Assembly: GCA_016790285.1 (NCBI GenBank)
Contig: JAEUPJ010000058.1
Span: 1-64,000 of the forward strand
Length of the DNA: 64,000 nt
From: Roseateles sp.
GTDB lineage: Bacteria; Pseudomonadota; Gammaproteobacteria; Burkholderiales; Burkholderiaceae_C
Direction: 5' to 3'
Positions within the stretch are counted from its first letter, which is position 1, and each line of letters opens with the position of its first letter. Positions 25,135 through 34,700 of the stretch are shown one piece after another. The notes under the pieces are model-generated. The model saw only the letters and a program-made list of their open reading frames with translations, was not told the DNA's origin and made no database searches. The translations under genes and the position numbers were made by a program.

Positions 25135-25988
25135 CAGCGGTTGTTGCGTTGCATGAAGACGAGCTTCTCGAAGAGGGTCAGGTCCTGCTCGTTCTTGAGC
25201 AGCGCCCCCACCAGCGGCGGGATGCTGACCTTCTCGTCCTTGGACTGCAGGGCGTCCACCGGCACATCCTCGGCCAGCAGCAGCTTGAGCCAGTCGATGA
25301 GCTCCGACGTGCTGGGCTTCTTCTTGAGGCCGGGCAGGTTGCGCACGTCGTAGAAATTCTTGAGGGCCGCGCTCAGCAGGTCTTTCTTGAGCGTGGGGAA
25401 GTGCACGTTGACGATCTTCTGCATCGTCTCGGCGTCGGGGAACTTGATGTAGTGGAAGAAGCAACGGCGCAGGAAGGCGTCGGGCAGCTCCTTCTCGTTG
25501 TTGGAGGTGATGAACACCAGCGGCCGGTGCCTGGCCTTGATGAGCTGGCGCGTCTCGTAGACGTAGAACTCCATGCGGTCGATTTCGCGCAGGAGGTCGT
25601 TTGGGAACTCGATGTCGGCCTTGTCGATCTCGTCAATGAGCAGCACGACGGGCTCGTCGGCCTCGAAGGCCTGCCACAGCACGCCCTTGACGATGTAGTT
25701 CTCGATGTTGCGCACGCGCTCGCTGCCCTCGATGCCCGCGAGCTGGCTGTCGCGCAGGCGGCTGACCGCGTCGTACTCGTACAGGCCCTGCTGGGCCTTG
25801 GTCGTGCTCTTGATGTGCCACTGCAGCAGCGGGCGCCCCAGGGCACTGGCGACCTCCTTGGCCAGCATGGTCTTGCCGGTGCCGGGTTCGCCCTTGATCA
25901 GCAGCGGCCGCTGCAGCGTGGCGGCGGCATTGACTGCCAGCATCAGGTCGGCGGTGGCGACGTATTGGTCGGAACCTTGGAATTTCAT
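25134..25988 (-). CDS. MoxR-family AAA+ ATPase
   Basis: A 284-residue AAA+ protein. Walker A is GEPGTGKT (about residues 34-41), Walker B LLIDEIDKAD (about 122-131), sensor 1 VFITSNNEKELPDAFLRRC. The C-terminal lid follows. MoxR ATPases act with VWA-domain partners to remodel or metallate enzyme complexes. The CoxE-like VWA protein at 13710-14900 is the probable partner, although the two genes are usually adjacent. It is the first gene of the five-gene operon and divergent from a cytochrome c gene. Confidence 0.92.
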   Translation of the reverse strand: MKFQGSDQYVATADLMLAVNAAATLQRPLLIKGEPGTGKTMLAKEVASALGRPLLQWHIKSTTKAQQGLYEYDAVSRLRDSQLAGIEGSERVRNIENYIVKGVLWQAFEADEPVVLLIDEIDKADIEFPNDLLREIDRMEFYVYETRQLIKARHRPLVFITSNNEKELPDAFLRRCFFHYIKFPDAETMQKIVNVHFPTLKKDLLSAALKNFYDVRNLPGLKKKPSTSELIDWLKLLLAEDVPVDALQSKDEKVSIPPLVGALLKNEQDLTLFEKLVFMQRNNR

Positions 25989-26089
25989 GGGGGAAAACCG
26001 GGACGAATCCGGTGCTGGAAGGGGGCCGGGCCAGTATAGGAGCCCTCCTATAATCGCCGCCGCTTCTTGCCACGAGACCCCCTGGGACC

Positions 26090-26734
26090 ATGAAAAAACT
26101 GCTGCAGATCTCGCTCGCCCTGGCCACTGCCTTCGGTGCTTTCGCCGCTCAGGCCCAGGACGTCAACGCGGGCCAGAAGAAGATCGCCATGTGCATCGGC
26201 TGCCACGGCATTCCGGGCTACCAGGCCAGCTTCCCCGAGATCCACAAGGTCCCGATGATCGCGGGCCAGAACGCCAAGTACATCGTGTCGGCCCTGCAGG
26301 CCTACGCCAAGGGTGACCGCAAGCACCCCACCATGCGCGGCATCGCCACCTCGCTCACCGAGCAGGACATGAACGACATCGCCGCCTACTACGAGCAACA
26401 GGCCAAGCTGCCGGCGGTGGCAGAGAGCGTCCCCGCCGCGCCGGCCAACGTGGCCGAGCTGCTGACCAAGGGCGCCTGCGTGTCCTGCCACGGCGCCAAC
26501 TTCAGCAAGCCCATCGACCCGACCTACCCCAAGCTCGCCGGCCAGCACGCCGACTACCTGACGGTGGCGCTCAAGGCCTACAAGACCGAGAAGAACGGCA
26601 CCGTCGGCCGCAGCAACGGCGTGATGGCCGGCCAGGTCAAGCAGTTCAGCAATGCCGAGCTGAAGGCGATCGCCAGCTACATCGGCTCGCTGCCCACCGA
26701 GATGGCCACCGTGCCGCAGGGCAAGTTCCGCTGA
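26090..26734 (+). CDS. diheme cytochrome c (c4-like)
   Basis: A 214-residue periplasmic cytochrome. A Sec signal peptide ([12 protein letters not shown] to AQAQ) precedes two class I cytochrome c domains, each with one heme site: CIGCH (about 41-45) and CVSCH (about 130-134). Met ligands are probably in TMRG and the second-domain GVMAG motif. c4-type proteins carry electrons to terminal oxidases. Divergent from MoxR; a strong terminator follows. Confidence 0.93.
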   Translation: MKKLLQISLALATAFGAFAAQAQDVNAGQKKIAMCIGCHGIPGYQASFPEIHKVPMIAGQNAKYIVSALQAYAKGDRKHPTMRGIATSLTEQDMNDIAAYYEQQAKLPAVAESVPAAPANVAELLTKGACVSCHGANFSKPIDPTYPKLAGQHADYLTVALKAYKTEKNGTVGRSNGVMAGQVKQFSNAELKAIASYIGSLPTEMATVPQGKFR

Positions 26735-26755
26735 GCAGCCAACCCGCTCACCCGA

Positions 26756-26787
26756 AAGCCGCCTGCCCAGGCGGCTTTTCTTTTTTC
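26756..26787 (+). terminator. rho-independent terminator after cytochrome c
   Basis: A GC-rich hairpin (AAGCCGCCT, loop, AGGCGGCTT) followed by TTTCTTTTTT lies 22 bases after the cytochrome stop. Confidence 0.92.
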
Positions 26788-26864
26788 AGCAAGTCCCGGG
26801 CAGGCGTGCATTGCTGCACGCCGGGCAAATGACCCCGCAGTCATACTCCCCGCGGTGCTGCGCC

Positions 26865-28109
26865 ATGCTGAAAAAAATACCGGTTTCTGATGTGACGCTT
26901 GGGATGTACCTCCAATCCTTGGAGGGCTCCTGGCTGTCCCACCCCTTCTGGAAGACCAAGTTCGTGCTCGCCGACCCGGCCGACCTGGCCGCGTTGCAGG
27001 GCAGCGGCGTGCCGGCGGTCTGGATCGACGTCAGCAAGGGCTGCGATGTGGCTTCGGCCGAGCCGGCGCCCGCGCAGCCGCCGCGCGTCGAGGTGATGCC
27101 GCCGCCCCCTCCGCCTCCCGCCCCGGCCCCTGCACCGGCGCCCGCGGTGCGCGAACCACGGGCCCGCTTCGAGGACGAGGTCGGCCGCGCGGCCGAGGTG
27201 CTGCACCGCTCCAAGCAGGCCGTCACGGCGCTGTTCAACGAAGCCCGGCTGGGCAAGGCCATCGACTCCGAGCGCTGCCTGCCCATCGTCGAGGAGGTCG
27301 CTTCGTCCCTGGCCCGCAATCCATCGGCCTTCGTGAGCCTGGCGCGGCTCAAGACCAAGGACGACTACACCTACATGCACTCGGTCGCCGTGTGCGGCCT
27401 GATGGTGGCGCTGGCCCGGCACATGGGCCTGCCCGACGACCAGGCGCGCGAGGCGGGCCTGGCCGGCCTGCTGCACGACGTGGGCAAGATGCAGATGCCG
27501 CTGGAGGTGCTGAACAAGCCCGGCTCGCTCACCGACGCCGAGTTCGCCGTCATGCGCAGCCACCCCGAGCGCGGCTGGGAGATGCTCCGGGACGGCGCCA
27601 AGGTGACGCCCACGGCGCTGGACGTCTGCCTGCATCACCACGAGAAGATCGACGGCACCGGCTACCCGCACAAGCTCGCGGGTGAGCAGATCAGCCTGAT
27701 GGCGCGCATGGGCGCCGTGTGCGACGTCTACGACGCCATCACCTCCACGCGCCCCTACAAGGCCGCCTGGGACCCGGCCGGCTCACTGCAGCGCATGGCG
27801 CAGTGGAAGGGCCAGTTCGACCCCATCGTCTTCCAGGCCTTCGTGAAGAGCGTGGGCATCTACCCCGTGGGCACGCTCGTGAAGCTGCAGTCCGGCCGGC
27901 TGGCGGTGGTCGTCGACCAGAACCCGGCCGCCCTGGTGGCGCCGCGCGTGAAGGTGTTCTATTCCACCAAGTCCAACATGCCCATTCCCGTGCAGCTGGT
28001 GGACCTGGCCGCGCCGCTCACCAACGACCGCATCGCCGGCCGTGAGCCGCCGGAGAACTGGAACTTCAGCCACCTCGAGGAGCTCTGGAACCCCAACGCA
28101 CGGCGTTGA
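26865..28109 (+). CDS. HD-GYP cyclic di-GMP phosphodiesterase
   Basis: A 414-residue protein: N-terminal DUF3391-like domain ([16 protein letters not shown]), a Pro-rich linker (about 75-95), and an HD-GYP domain (about 155-330). The domain carries [11 protein letters not shown] (HD dyad), [11 protein letters not shown] (the GYP motif within the extended HHEKxDGxGYP signature) and the C-terminal [13 protein letters not shown]. It likely degrades cyclic di-GMP. The ATG at 26865 begins the conserved domain; the open frame upstream to 26811 is not needed. It is one of three cyclic di-GMP-type proteins within 14 kb. Confidence 0.93.
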   Translation: MLKKIPVSDVTLGMYLQSLEGSWLSHPFWKTKFVLADPADLAALQGSGVPAVWIDVSKGCDVASAEPAPAQPPRVEVMPPPPPPPAPAPAPAPAVREPRARFEDEVGRAAEVLHRSKQAVTALFNEARLGKAIDSERCLPIVEEVASSLARNPSAFVSLARLKTKDDYTYMHSVAVCGLMVALARHMGLPDDQAREAGLAGLLHDVGKMQMPLEVLNKPGSLTDAEFAVMRSHPERGWEMLRDGAKVTPTALDVCLHHHEKIDGTGYPHKLAGEQISLMARMGAVCDVYDAITSTRPYKAAWDPAGSLQRMAQWKGQFDPIVFQAFVKSVGIYPVGTLVKLQSGRLAVVVDQNPAALVAPRVKVFYSTKSNMPIPVQLVDLAAPLTNDRIAGREPPENWNFSHLEELWNPNARR

Positions 28110-28166
28110 GGCCAGGGCTTTGCCACCGCTCCTAAACTGCCAGGCCGAGCAGTCTGGAGAGCAGTG

Positions 28167-29735
28167 ATGAAACGATGGATGGGCGTGGCCCTGGTGGCTG
28201 TCGCGTGCGGCGTGTCGGCGCAGACCCTGCGCTGGACGAGCCAGGGCGACCCGCAGACGATGGACCCCGATTCGCAGAACGAGAGCCTGACCAACATGGT
28301 CAACGGCCAGATCTACGAGCGCCTGACCAGCCGTGATGCCAAGCTGGCGCTCGTGCCGGGGCTTGCCACGTCGTGGTCCCAGACCGGGCCGCTGAGCTGG
28401 CGCTTCAAGCTGCGCCCGGGCGTCAGGTTCCACGACGGCACGCCACTCACGGCCGATGATGTCGTGTTCTCGGTGCAGCGCGCCAAGGAGCCGACGTCCC
28501 AGATCTCGGTCTGGGCCAATGCGGTGGGCACGGCCCGAAAGGTGGACGACCTCACCGTCGATTTCCAGCTCACCACCTTCAACCCCATCTTCCTGCAGCA
28601 CATCGACCAGATCTGGATCATGAGCCGCAAGTGGTGCGAGACGCACAAGGTCATGCGCCCGCTGGACTTCAAGAACAAGGAAGAGGCCTTCACGGCGCTG
28701 AACGCCAATGGCACCGGCCCCTTCATGCTGGCCAGCCGCCAGCCGGGCATCAAGACCGTGCTCAAGCGCAACCCGGCCTGGTGGAACAAGGCGGAGGGCA
28801 ATGTGCAGGAGGTCGTCTACACGCCCATCGCGACGGACGCCACGCGCCTGGCGGCCCTGGTCTCGGGCGAGGTCGACCTGGTGCTCGACCCCGCGCCGCG
28901 CGACGTCGCACGGCTGCGCAACACGGCCGGCGTCAAGGTCATCGAGGGCCCCGAGAACCGGCTTGTCTTCATCGGCATGGACCAGTCGCGCGACAAGCTC
29001 CTGTACGGCAACGTGCCCGGTGACAGGAACCCGTTCAAGGACCTGCGTGTGCGCCGCGCGCTCTACCAGGCCATCGACATCGAGGCCATCCGCAGCAAGC
29101 TCATGAGCGGGCTGTCGGTGCCCACGGGGGCGCTGACGCCGTCGTCCAACGCCTCCTTCGATGACCCGGCGCTGCAGACCCGGCTGCCGCACGACCTCGC
29201 GGCGGCGCGCAAGCTCATGCAGGAGGCGGGCTTCGCCGAGGGCTTCGAGGTGACGCTGGACTGCCCCAACAACCGCTACATCAACGACGAGGAGATCTGC
29301 ACCGCGCTGGCCTCGATGTGGGCGCAGCTCAAGGTCAAGGTCAAGGTCAACGCCATGCCGCGGGTGCTGTATTTCCCCAAGCTGGAGAAGTACGACACGA
29401 GCCTGTACATGTACGGCTGGGGTGGCTCGGTGACGGATGCGGAGAGCATCCTCACGCCGCTGTACCGCACGCGCGGCGACAAGGGCGTGGGCAACTACAA
29501 CTTCGGCGGCTTTCGCAACGACAAGGCCGACAGCCTGGCCGCGCAGTCCAGCGTCGAGCCCGACGTGAAGAAGCGCGAGCAGCTCATCCGCGGCGCGCTG
29601 GCCGAGCTGCGCGAGCAGGTCAACGTGATCCCGCTGCACCGCCAGGTCGTGCCCTGGGGCGCGCGCGCCAACGTGACGGCCGTGCACCGGCCCGACAACT
29701 GGCTGGAACTCGCCTGGGTCCAGATCGGCCGCTGA
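28167..29735 (+). CDS. periplasmic peptide/opine-type ABC substrate-binding protein (SBP_bac_5)
   Basis: A 522-residue extracytoplasmic binding protein. The signal peptide (MKRWMGVALVAVACGVSAQ) is followed by the family 5 fold: LRWTSQGDPQTMDPDSQ at the N-terminus, LRPGVRFHDGTPLTADDVVFS, and VRRALYQAIDIEAI in the second lobe. It delivers oligopeptides or related ligands to an ABC permease, but no permease or ATPase genes lie beside it. The ATG at 28167 follows GGAG; a GTG one codon earlier is less likely. Confidence 0.9.
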   Translation: MKRWMGVALVAVACGVSAQTLRWTSQGDPQTMDPDSQNESLTNMVNGQIYERLTSRDAKLALVPGLATSWSQTGPLSWRFKLRPGVRFHDGTPLTADDVVFSVQRAKEPTSQISVWANAVGTARKVDDLTVDFQLTTFNPIFLQHIDQIWIMSRKWCETHKVMRPLDFKNKEEAFTALNANGTGPFMLASRQPGIKTVLKRNPAWWNKAEGNVQEVVYTPIATDATRLAALVSGEVDLVLDPAPRDVARLRNTAGVKVIEGPENRLVFIGMDQSRDKLLYGNVPGDRNPFKDLRVRRALYQAIDIEAIRSKLMSGLSVPTGALTPSSNASFDDPALQTRLPHDLAAARKLMQEAGFAEGFEVTLDCPNNRYINDEEICTALASMWAQLKVKVKVNAMPRVLYFPKLEKYDTSLYMYGWGGSVTDAESILTPLYRTRGDKGVGNYNFGGFRNDKADSLAAQSSVEPDVKKREQLIRGALAELREQVNVIPLHRQVVPWGARANVTAVHRPDNWLELAWVQIGR

Positions 29736-29783
29736 GCCGGGCCCGCCCGCGCCGGCGCACGGCGCGGTAAGGCCCCCACTTCC

Positions 29784-29799
29784 CCCCGGTATTCCGGGG
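29784..29799. terminator. GC hairpin after the binding-protein gene
   Basis: CCCCGG-TATT-CCGGGG is a perfect 6-base stem with a 4-base loop about 50 bases after the stop. There is no T tract, so termination is uncertain. Confidence 0.3.
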
Positions 29800-29853
29800 A
29801 ACGCCCAGGGCCTGGCGGGGCAAACTGGCTGAAGCCCGTTTCACGCCCGCGCC

Positions 29854-31767
29854 ATGCTGTATCGCCTCGCTGCCCTCGTCCTGACCCTGCTGCTCGCTTC
29901 CTGCGGAGGAGGCGGCGGCGGGTCGGACTCGACCACGCCCAGCACGCCGCCCACGCTGCGCGGCGTGGCGGCCACCGGGGCGCCGCTGGTCAATGCCGCC
30001 GTCAGTGTCGTGGACGGGCAGGGCAAGTTGGTCGGCACAGCCACCACGCATCCCACCGACGGCAGCTACAGCCTCACGCTGGGCACCACCAGCCCCGCCG
30101 CGCCGCTGTTCATCCAGGTGCGCGGCATGGACGCCGCCGGCACCATGCAGGTGTTGCACTCCACGGTGCCCACGATCTCGGCGTCGATGGTCGGCCACGT
30201 CACGCCCATGTCCAACGCCATCGTCGCCCTGGCCCTGGGCACCGAGCCGGCCCCGGTCTTCGCGGCGGCGGCCACGAGCGGCAGCCAGCTGTCGCAGCTG
30301 GCCAGCGCCACACCCGCGGCCGCCACTTTCCTCAAGACGCTGGTGAAGAACCAGCTCACCGACCTGAAGTTCACCGACCCCACGGCGCTGGACCTGCTGG
30401 CCGATGCGAGCTTCGCGGCCAACAAGGGCGCGCACGACCTGCTCATCGAGGCGGTCCGCGTGGACCTCGCCCGCTCCAGCCGCAACGTGCCGCTGCTGCA
30501 GATCGGCAACAAGTTCCTCGCGGCACCCACTGCCGAGGTCGTGGTGGACCTGCCGACCGCCCAGACGGAGCTCCTCAAGGCCAGCGGCACGCCTGCCAAT
30601 GCCATCACGTCCACGCTCAAGGCCGCCACCAGCGCCACCACGCTGCTGGGCAACCTGCCTGGGCTGGACGAGCTCGGCGCGGCGCTGAACCAGCTCATTG
30701 CACAGGGGCGTGACGTCAGCACCATCCTGAACAACGCGCTGGTGTCGGGCTACGACAAGCACAACAGCCGCACCAAGACGGACCTGGCCAGCATCCTGTC
30801 GACCTACACCTCGGCCAACCGCCAGTTCGGCCGCTTCCAGCTCGTGGGCTGCGCGGATGACGCGCCGGCCAGCGGCAACTGCACCAAGGTGCTCGTCAGC
30901 GCCCTCGTGAGCGACTCGACGGGCGCCGTCGTGGACGTCTTCGCCGACGCGGTCAGCTACAACAAGGCGGCCACGACGACCAACAAGTGGAACCTCATCG
31001 GCAACGGCAAGAAGCTCTCGTTTGCCGTGCACCCGCTGGCCTTCCTCGCGCTCGCGGCCGACGGCACCACCAGCAGCGCCGTCGTGCCCAACCCCGGCAT
31101 CGGGCTGCAGGTGGAGATCCAGGCACAGACACCCGACCCCATCCCGGGCAACCCGGCCACGCAGCTGCTGAGCTCGGCCACCGTGCAGCTGCCCGGCGGC
31201 TTCAGCATCCCCTTCGGCTACTGCAGCCGGCCGATGCTGTGCGTGTCCAGCACGCCCGGCTCCACCAGCCTCGTGCCGACCGGCGGCGTGGGCGACGTGG
31301 CCATCCAGCGCGCCGCCGTCGGCTGGATCGGCACGGTCGACAGCGTGCGCGGCGCCAAGTTCGTCGCGAGCTACACGATCGCCAGCGCCAACGAAACCCG
31401 CACCGCCTACCTGCGCGCCGACGTGCTCGGCGACCCCGCGGCGGCGCGCTTCCCCGTGCTGGACGGGGTGTCAGCCAGCAACCCGCTGTTCGCCGCGAGC
31501 CTGCAAAGCGGCACGCTGAGCATCAGCTGGGCGACCTGGGCGGCCGCCAACCCCGACCTGCGTCTCGTCGAGATCAAGCGGGTCTTCAGGCCCACGGCGG
31601 GTGGCTCGCCCACGGTTCTGGACACGACGGTGCCGCTGCCCACCAAGACAGCGGTCACCCTCAGCACCGCCCACACCCCGGCCGGCGCGGTCACGTCGGA
31701 GCTGTGGCTGCAGGCGACGGACCCGCAAGGGCGGCGCTTCCACACCCGCTACACGGGCAAGACTTGA
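29854..31767 (+). CDS. large surface or periplasmic lipoprotein of unknown function
   Basis: A 637-residue protein with a lipoprotein signal (LVLTLLLASCGGGGGG), a Ser/Thr/Pro linker and a carboxypeptidase-regulatory-like Ig fold (GVAATGAPLVNAAVSVVDGQGK, about residues 30-95). A helical region follows (about 100-270), then beta-rich repeats. Gly-rich stretches after the Cys are common in secreted betaproteobacterial lipoproteins. No catalytic motif seen. The 3' end overlaps the convergent 2089-residue gene by 77 bases. Confidence 0.82.
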   Translation: MLYRLAALVLTLLLASCGGGGGGSDSTTPSTPPTLRGVAATGAPLVNAAVSVVDGQGKLVGTATTHPTDGSYSLTLGTTSPAAPLFIQVRGMDAAGTMQVLHSTVPTISASMVGHVTPMSNAIVALALGTEPAPVFAAAATSGSQLSQLASATPAAATFLKTLVKNQLTDLKFTDPTALDLLADASFAANKGAHDLLIEAVRVDLARSSRNVPLLQIGNKFLAAPTAEVVVDLPTAQTELLKASGTPANAITSTLKAATSATTLLGNLPGLDELGAALNQLIAQGRDVSTILNNALVSGYDKHNSRTKTDLASILSTYTSANRQFGRFQLVGCADDAPASGNCTKVLVSALVSDSTGAVVDVFADAVSYNKAATTTNKWNLIGNGKKLSFAVHPLAFLALAADGTTSSAVVPNPGIGLQVEIQAQTPDPIPGNPATQLLSSATVQLPGGFSIPFGYCSRPMLCVSSTPGSTSLVPTGGVGDVAIQRAAVGWIGTVDSVRGAKFVASYTIASANETRTAYLRADVLGDPAAARFPVLDGVSASNPLFAASLQSGTLSISWATWAAANPDLRLVEIKRVFRPTAGGSPTVLDTTVPLPTKTAVTLSTAHTPAGAVTSELWLQATDPQGRRFHTRYTGKT

Positions 31768-34700
31768 AGTCGCTGTCGAAGTCGACGGTGTCGCGGCGGA
31801 ACTGGCCGCCAGCCTTCATCCAATCGACGTCCAGCGCAGCCTCTGGATCGACGGCCCGCACGGTCACCCGGGCGAAGCCGTCACCCGCGGGGGCGAAGCG
31901 AGTGCAGGCGCAGACCTGCACGTCGCCCACGCTGAAGTTGTCGTGCTGCACCAGGTCGTCGGGCCTGCCGTTGGCGAACGGGAAGGGCGCGTAGAGGCCG
32001 GAGCTGTGGATGGACACGATCTTCACGGGCGGCTTGTCGCTGCCCCGCTGTGACAGCACCGCACGCGTGACCATGCCGTGGTGCTCGTCGCCCGACAGGA
32101 ACACGACGTTCTTGAGCTGGTGCTCGACGATGAAGGCGAACAGCTCGGCCATCGACACCGGGAAGCCGTCCCAGGCGTCGCTGTAGGCCGCGCGGGCCGC
32201 CGCGCCACCGGCATGGCCCGGCTGGCCGGCGTCGCCCGCCGTGACGCGCCGCCGGGGCAGCAGGATGGAGGGCGTGGCGATGAACTTCAACTGTGCCTGG
32301 TGCCGCGCCTGCGCCGCGCCGTTGGTCGTGCCGTCGGCATTCACCAGGTGCTGGCCCAGCAGCCAGGCCTTCAGGTCTTTCCACTGTTGGTCATTCATCA
32401 GCTGGCGCTTGGCCTCGGGCACCTTGGCGCCACGTGCCATGCGGCCTGTTCGCGTGTCCGCAAAGCGGAACGCCAGCCCTCCCGCCATGAAGGGCAGGTC
32501 GCCCACGCCGATGCCCTTGTGGTCCTTGCGCAGCGGCCGCATGCGCTGGTACTTCGACCAGGCGCGCGCGCCGTACTTCAGCAACTGGCGATTGCGCCGG
32601 TCGTCCTCATACCGGCGCCTGGCCACGTGGGGAGGCAGGGGTTCCCAGTTGTCCTTGATCTCGTGGTCGTCCAGCAGCATGAAGGCCGGCACGCGGCGCA
32701 GCACGGCGCGCATGCCACGCGCGCGCATGGCCTTGGCATTGGGTTGGTCGAACAGCTCGTCGCGGCGCGTCGGGTCGATCAGCCCGGCGGTGGCGTCGGC
32801 ATAGGTTTGGTCGCCGAGGAAGAGCGCCAGGCGCACCGGCTGCTCGCCCGCATGGGTCAGCAGTGCGAGCTGCTGCAGGCTGGCCTGGCCCACGTCGGCA
32901 TCCAGCAGCCCGGTCACGTACTGGCAGCTGCCGAACGCGAACGTGAAGGGAAGGTCGGCTGCGCCCGCCGTGTACACCCGCTGCGCGGACACCACGTCGG
33001 CGAGTTCGACGAAGGCGAGGGCGACGTCCTCGGCCTTCTGGTCCTGCAGCCAGAGGTGCGCATCCTGCATGGCCTGGGTGGCGTGCGCCGTGTCGCCGCT
33101 GGGGGCGGAGCCCAGCAGCTGCGTGCGCCATTGCTGGCTCCACTTGAGCTTGTCCAAGGGGGATCGCCACAGCGTCTCGAACCCCGGGTTGTCGATGACT
33201 TGGCGACGACCGGGCTGGGCGGGTTGTGTCGGTTGAGGCACGGCCATACGGCCGAAGTCCGCCGGTGCGGCCACCCCGCCCGCGGGCGAGACCGATGGCC
33301 CGGACGGCTCCGGCGCGGACGCGCGCTCAGGTCCCGGGGAACTCGCCCGATGCCGGGCCCGGGCCTCGGCCGGGTCGTACAGCACCAGCGCCAGCCAACC
33401 CGGCACGGCGTCGCGCGGCAGGCCGCTCGCCGGGCCGTTCAGGTGCGCCTGCAGAGCCGCGACGGGCGGCGTGGCCTGCATCCAATCGGCACTGCTGACG
33501 TCGGCGTCGCCCCAGGCCGTGGCTTTCACGTCCGGGATCAGTTCATGGTGCACTGCGCCATCCGGGTCCGTCCAGCGCCGGGCGGGCAGCAGGTAGAGCT
33601 GACCCTTGCCCTGCAGAGGGTCTGACAGGCAGGCCAGCTGGACCGCGTTGCCTGGGCCCGGCTTCCAGTCGAAGCGCGGCCCGGACCACGGCAGGTGCGC
33701 CAGCCGCTGCGGGGTGGCCGGCGCACGTTCGGGCGAGGTTTCCTCTTCCTTGTCGTAGGGCCCTTTGCGTGCCAGGAATGTCGCCAGGTCATCGAACACC
33801 GCGCGCGAGCCCACGCCCATCAGCACGTCCTGGTGACCCAGGTGGGCGTAGACCGGCGAATGCGGGTCGGGTTCGGAGAAGGGCACGCCGGCACTGCGCA
33901 GGTGGTCGCCCAGCAGGGTCTGGGTCAGCACGTCCACGAGCCCGTTGTTGGCCCCGTGGATGGCGTACGTGTCGATGCCACCCCAGCGCTCGCGCAGACG
34001 CCCCTGCGTGACGAACTCGCCCCGCCCGGCCTGGTTGGTGATGGCGTCGGCCCGCGCGAAGTGGATGGTCTGCGAGACCGTGTCCATGCTGATGGGCCCG
34101 AAGATGTCGTCGATGGCGTCCAGCGTCCCGGGGCTCATGTTCACGGCGTCGAAGGCACGGCCATACAGCGCATCCATGCGGTGCCGCGTGGCCGTCCAGG
34201 GCACGCGGGCCAGCGGGCACAGCGGGTTCTCGGCGTCGTAGTCGGCATCGGGGTAGGGGATGCTCGCGAGCAGACGGTCCATCAGCTGCTCGGCCACGCC
34301 GGGGTCGTCGCTGGGCTGGAACTGGTAGTTGTCGCGCACCAGCCAGCGGCGCACGGACTGCAGCACGAAGGCGCGCAGGATGTTGTCGTCGGTGTAGCGC
34401 AGCACCGGCCCCTTCTGGCTCAGGATGAGCTTGCGGATGACCGGGTGGGCCTGATTGGGCTTCTGGTTGTTGAAGGCCTTGAGCACACCCAGTTGGTGCG
34501 CGGTGAGCCACGTGTCCGGGCCGAGCTCGATGGTGTTCCCGCGCACCTCGGAGGCATCGGTCAGCAGGGCCATGCTGATCATCACGCAGCCGATGCAGTG
34601 CGCCAGCACGTCCACCGGCTGGTTGGTGACGTTGCGCACGTGCATGAGCGCTGCGGGGATGTCCACCAGCCCCACCTGCTCCATCGACCACGGGTAGGTG

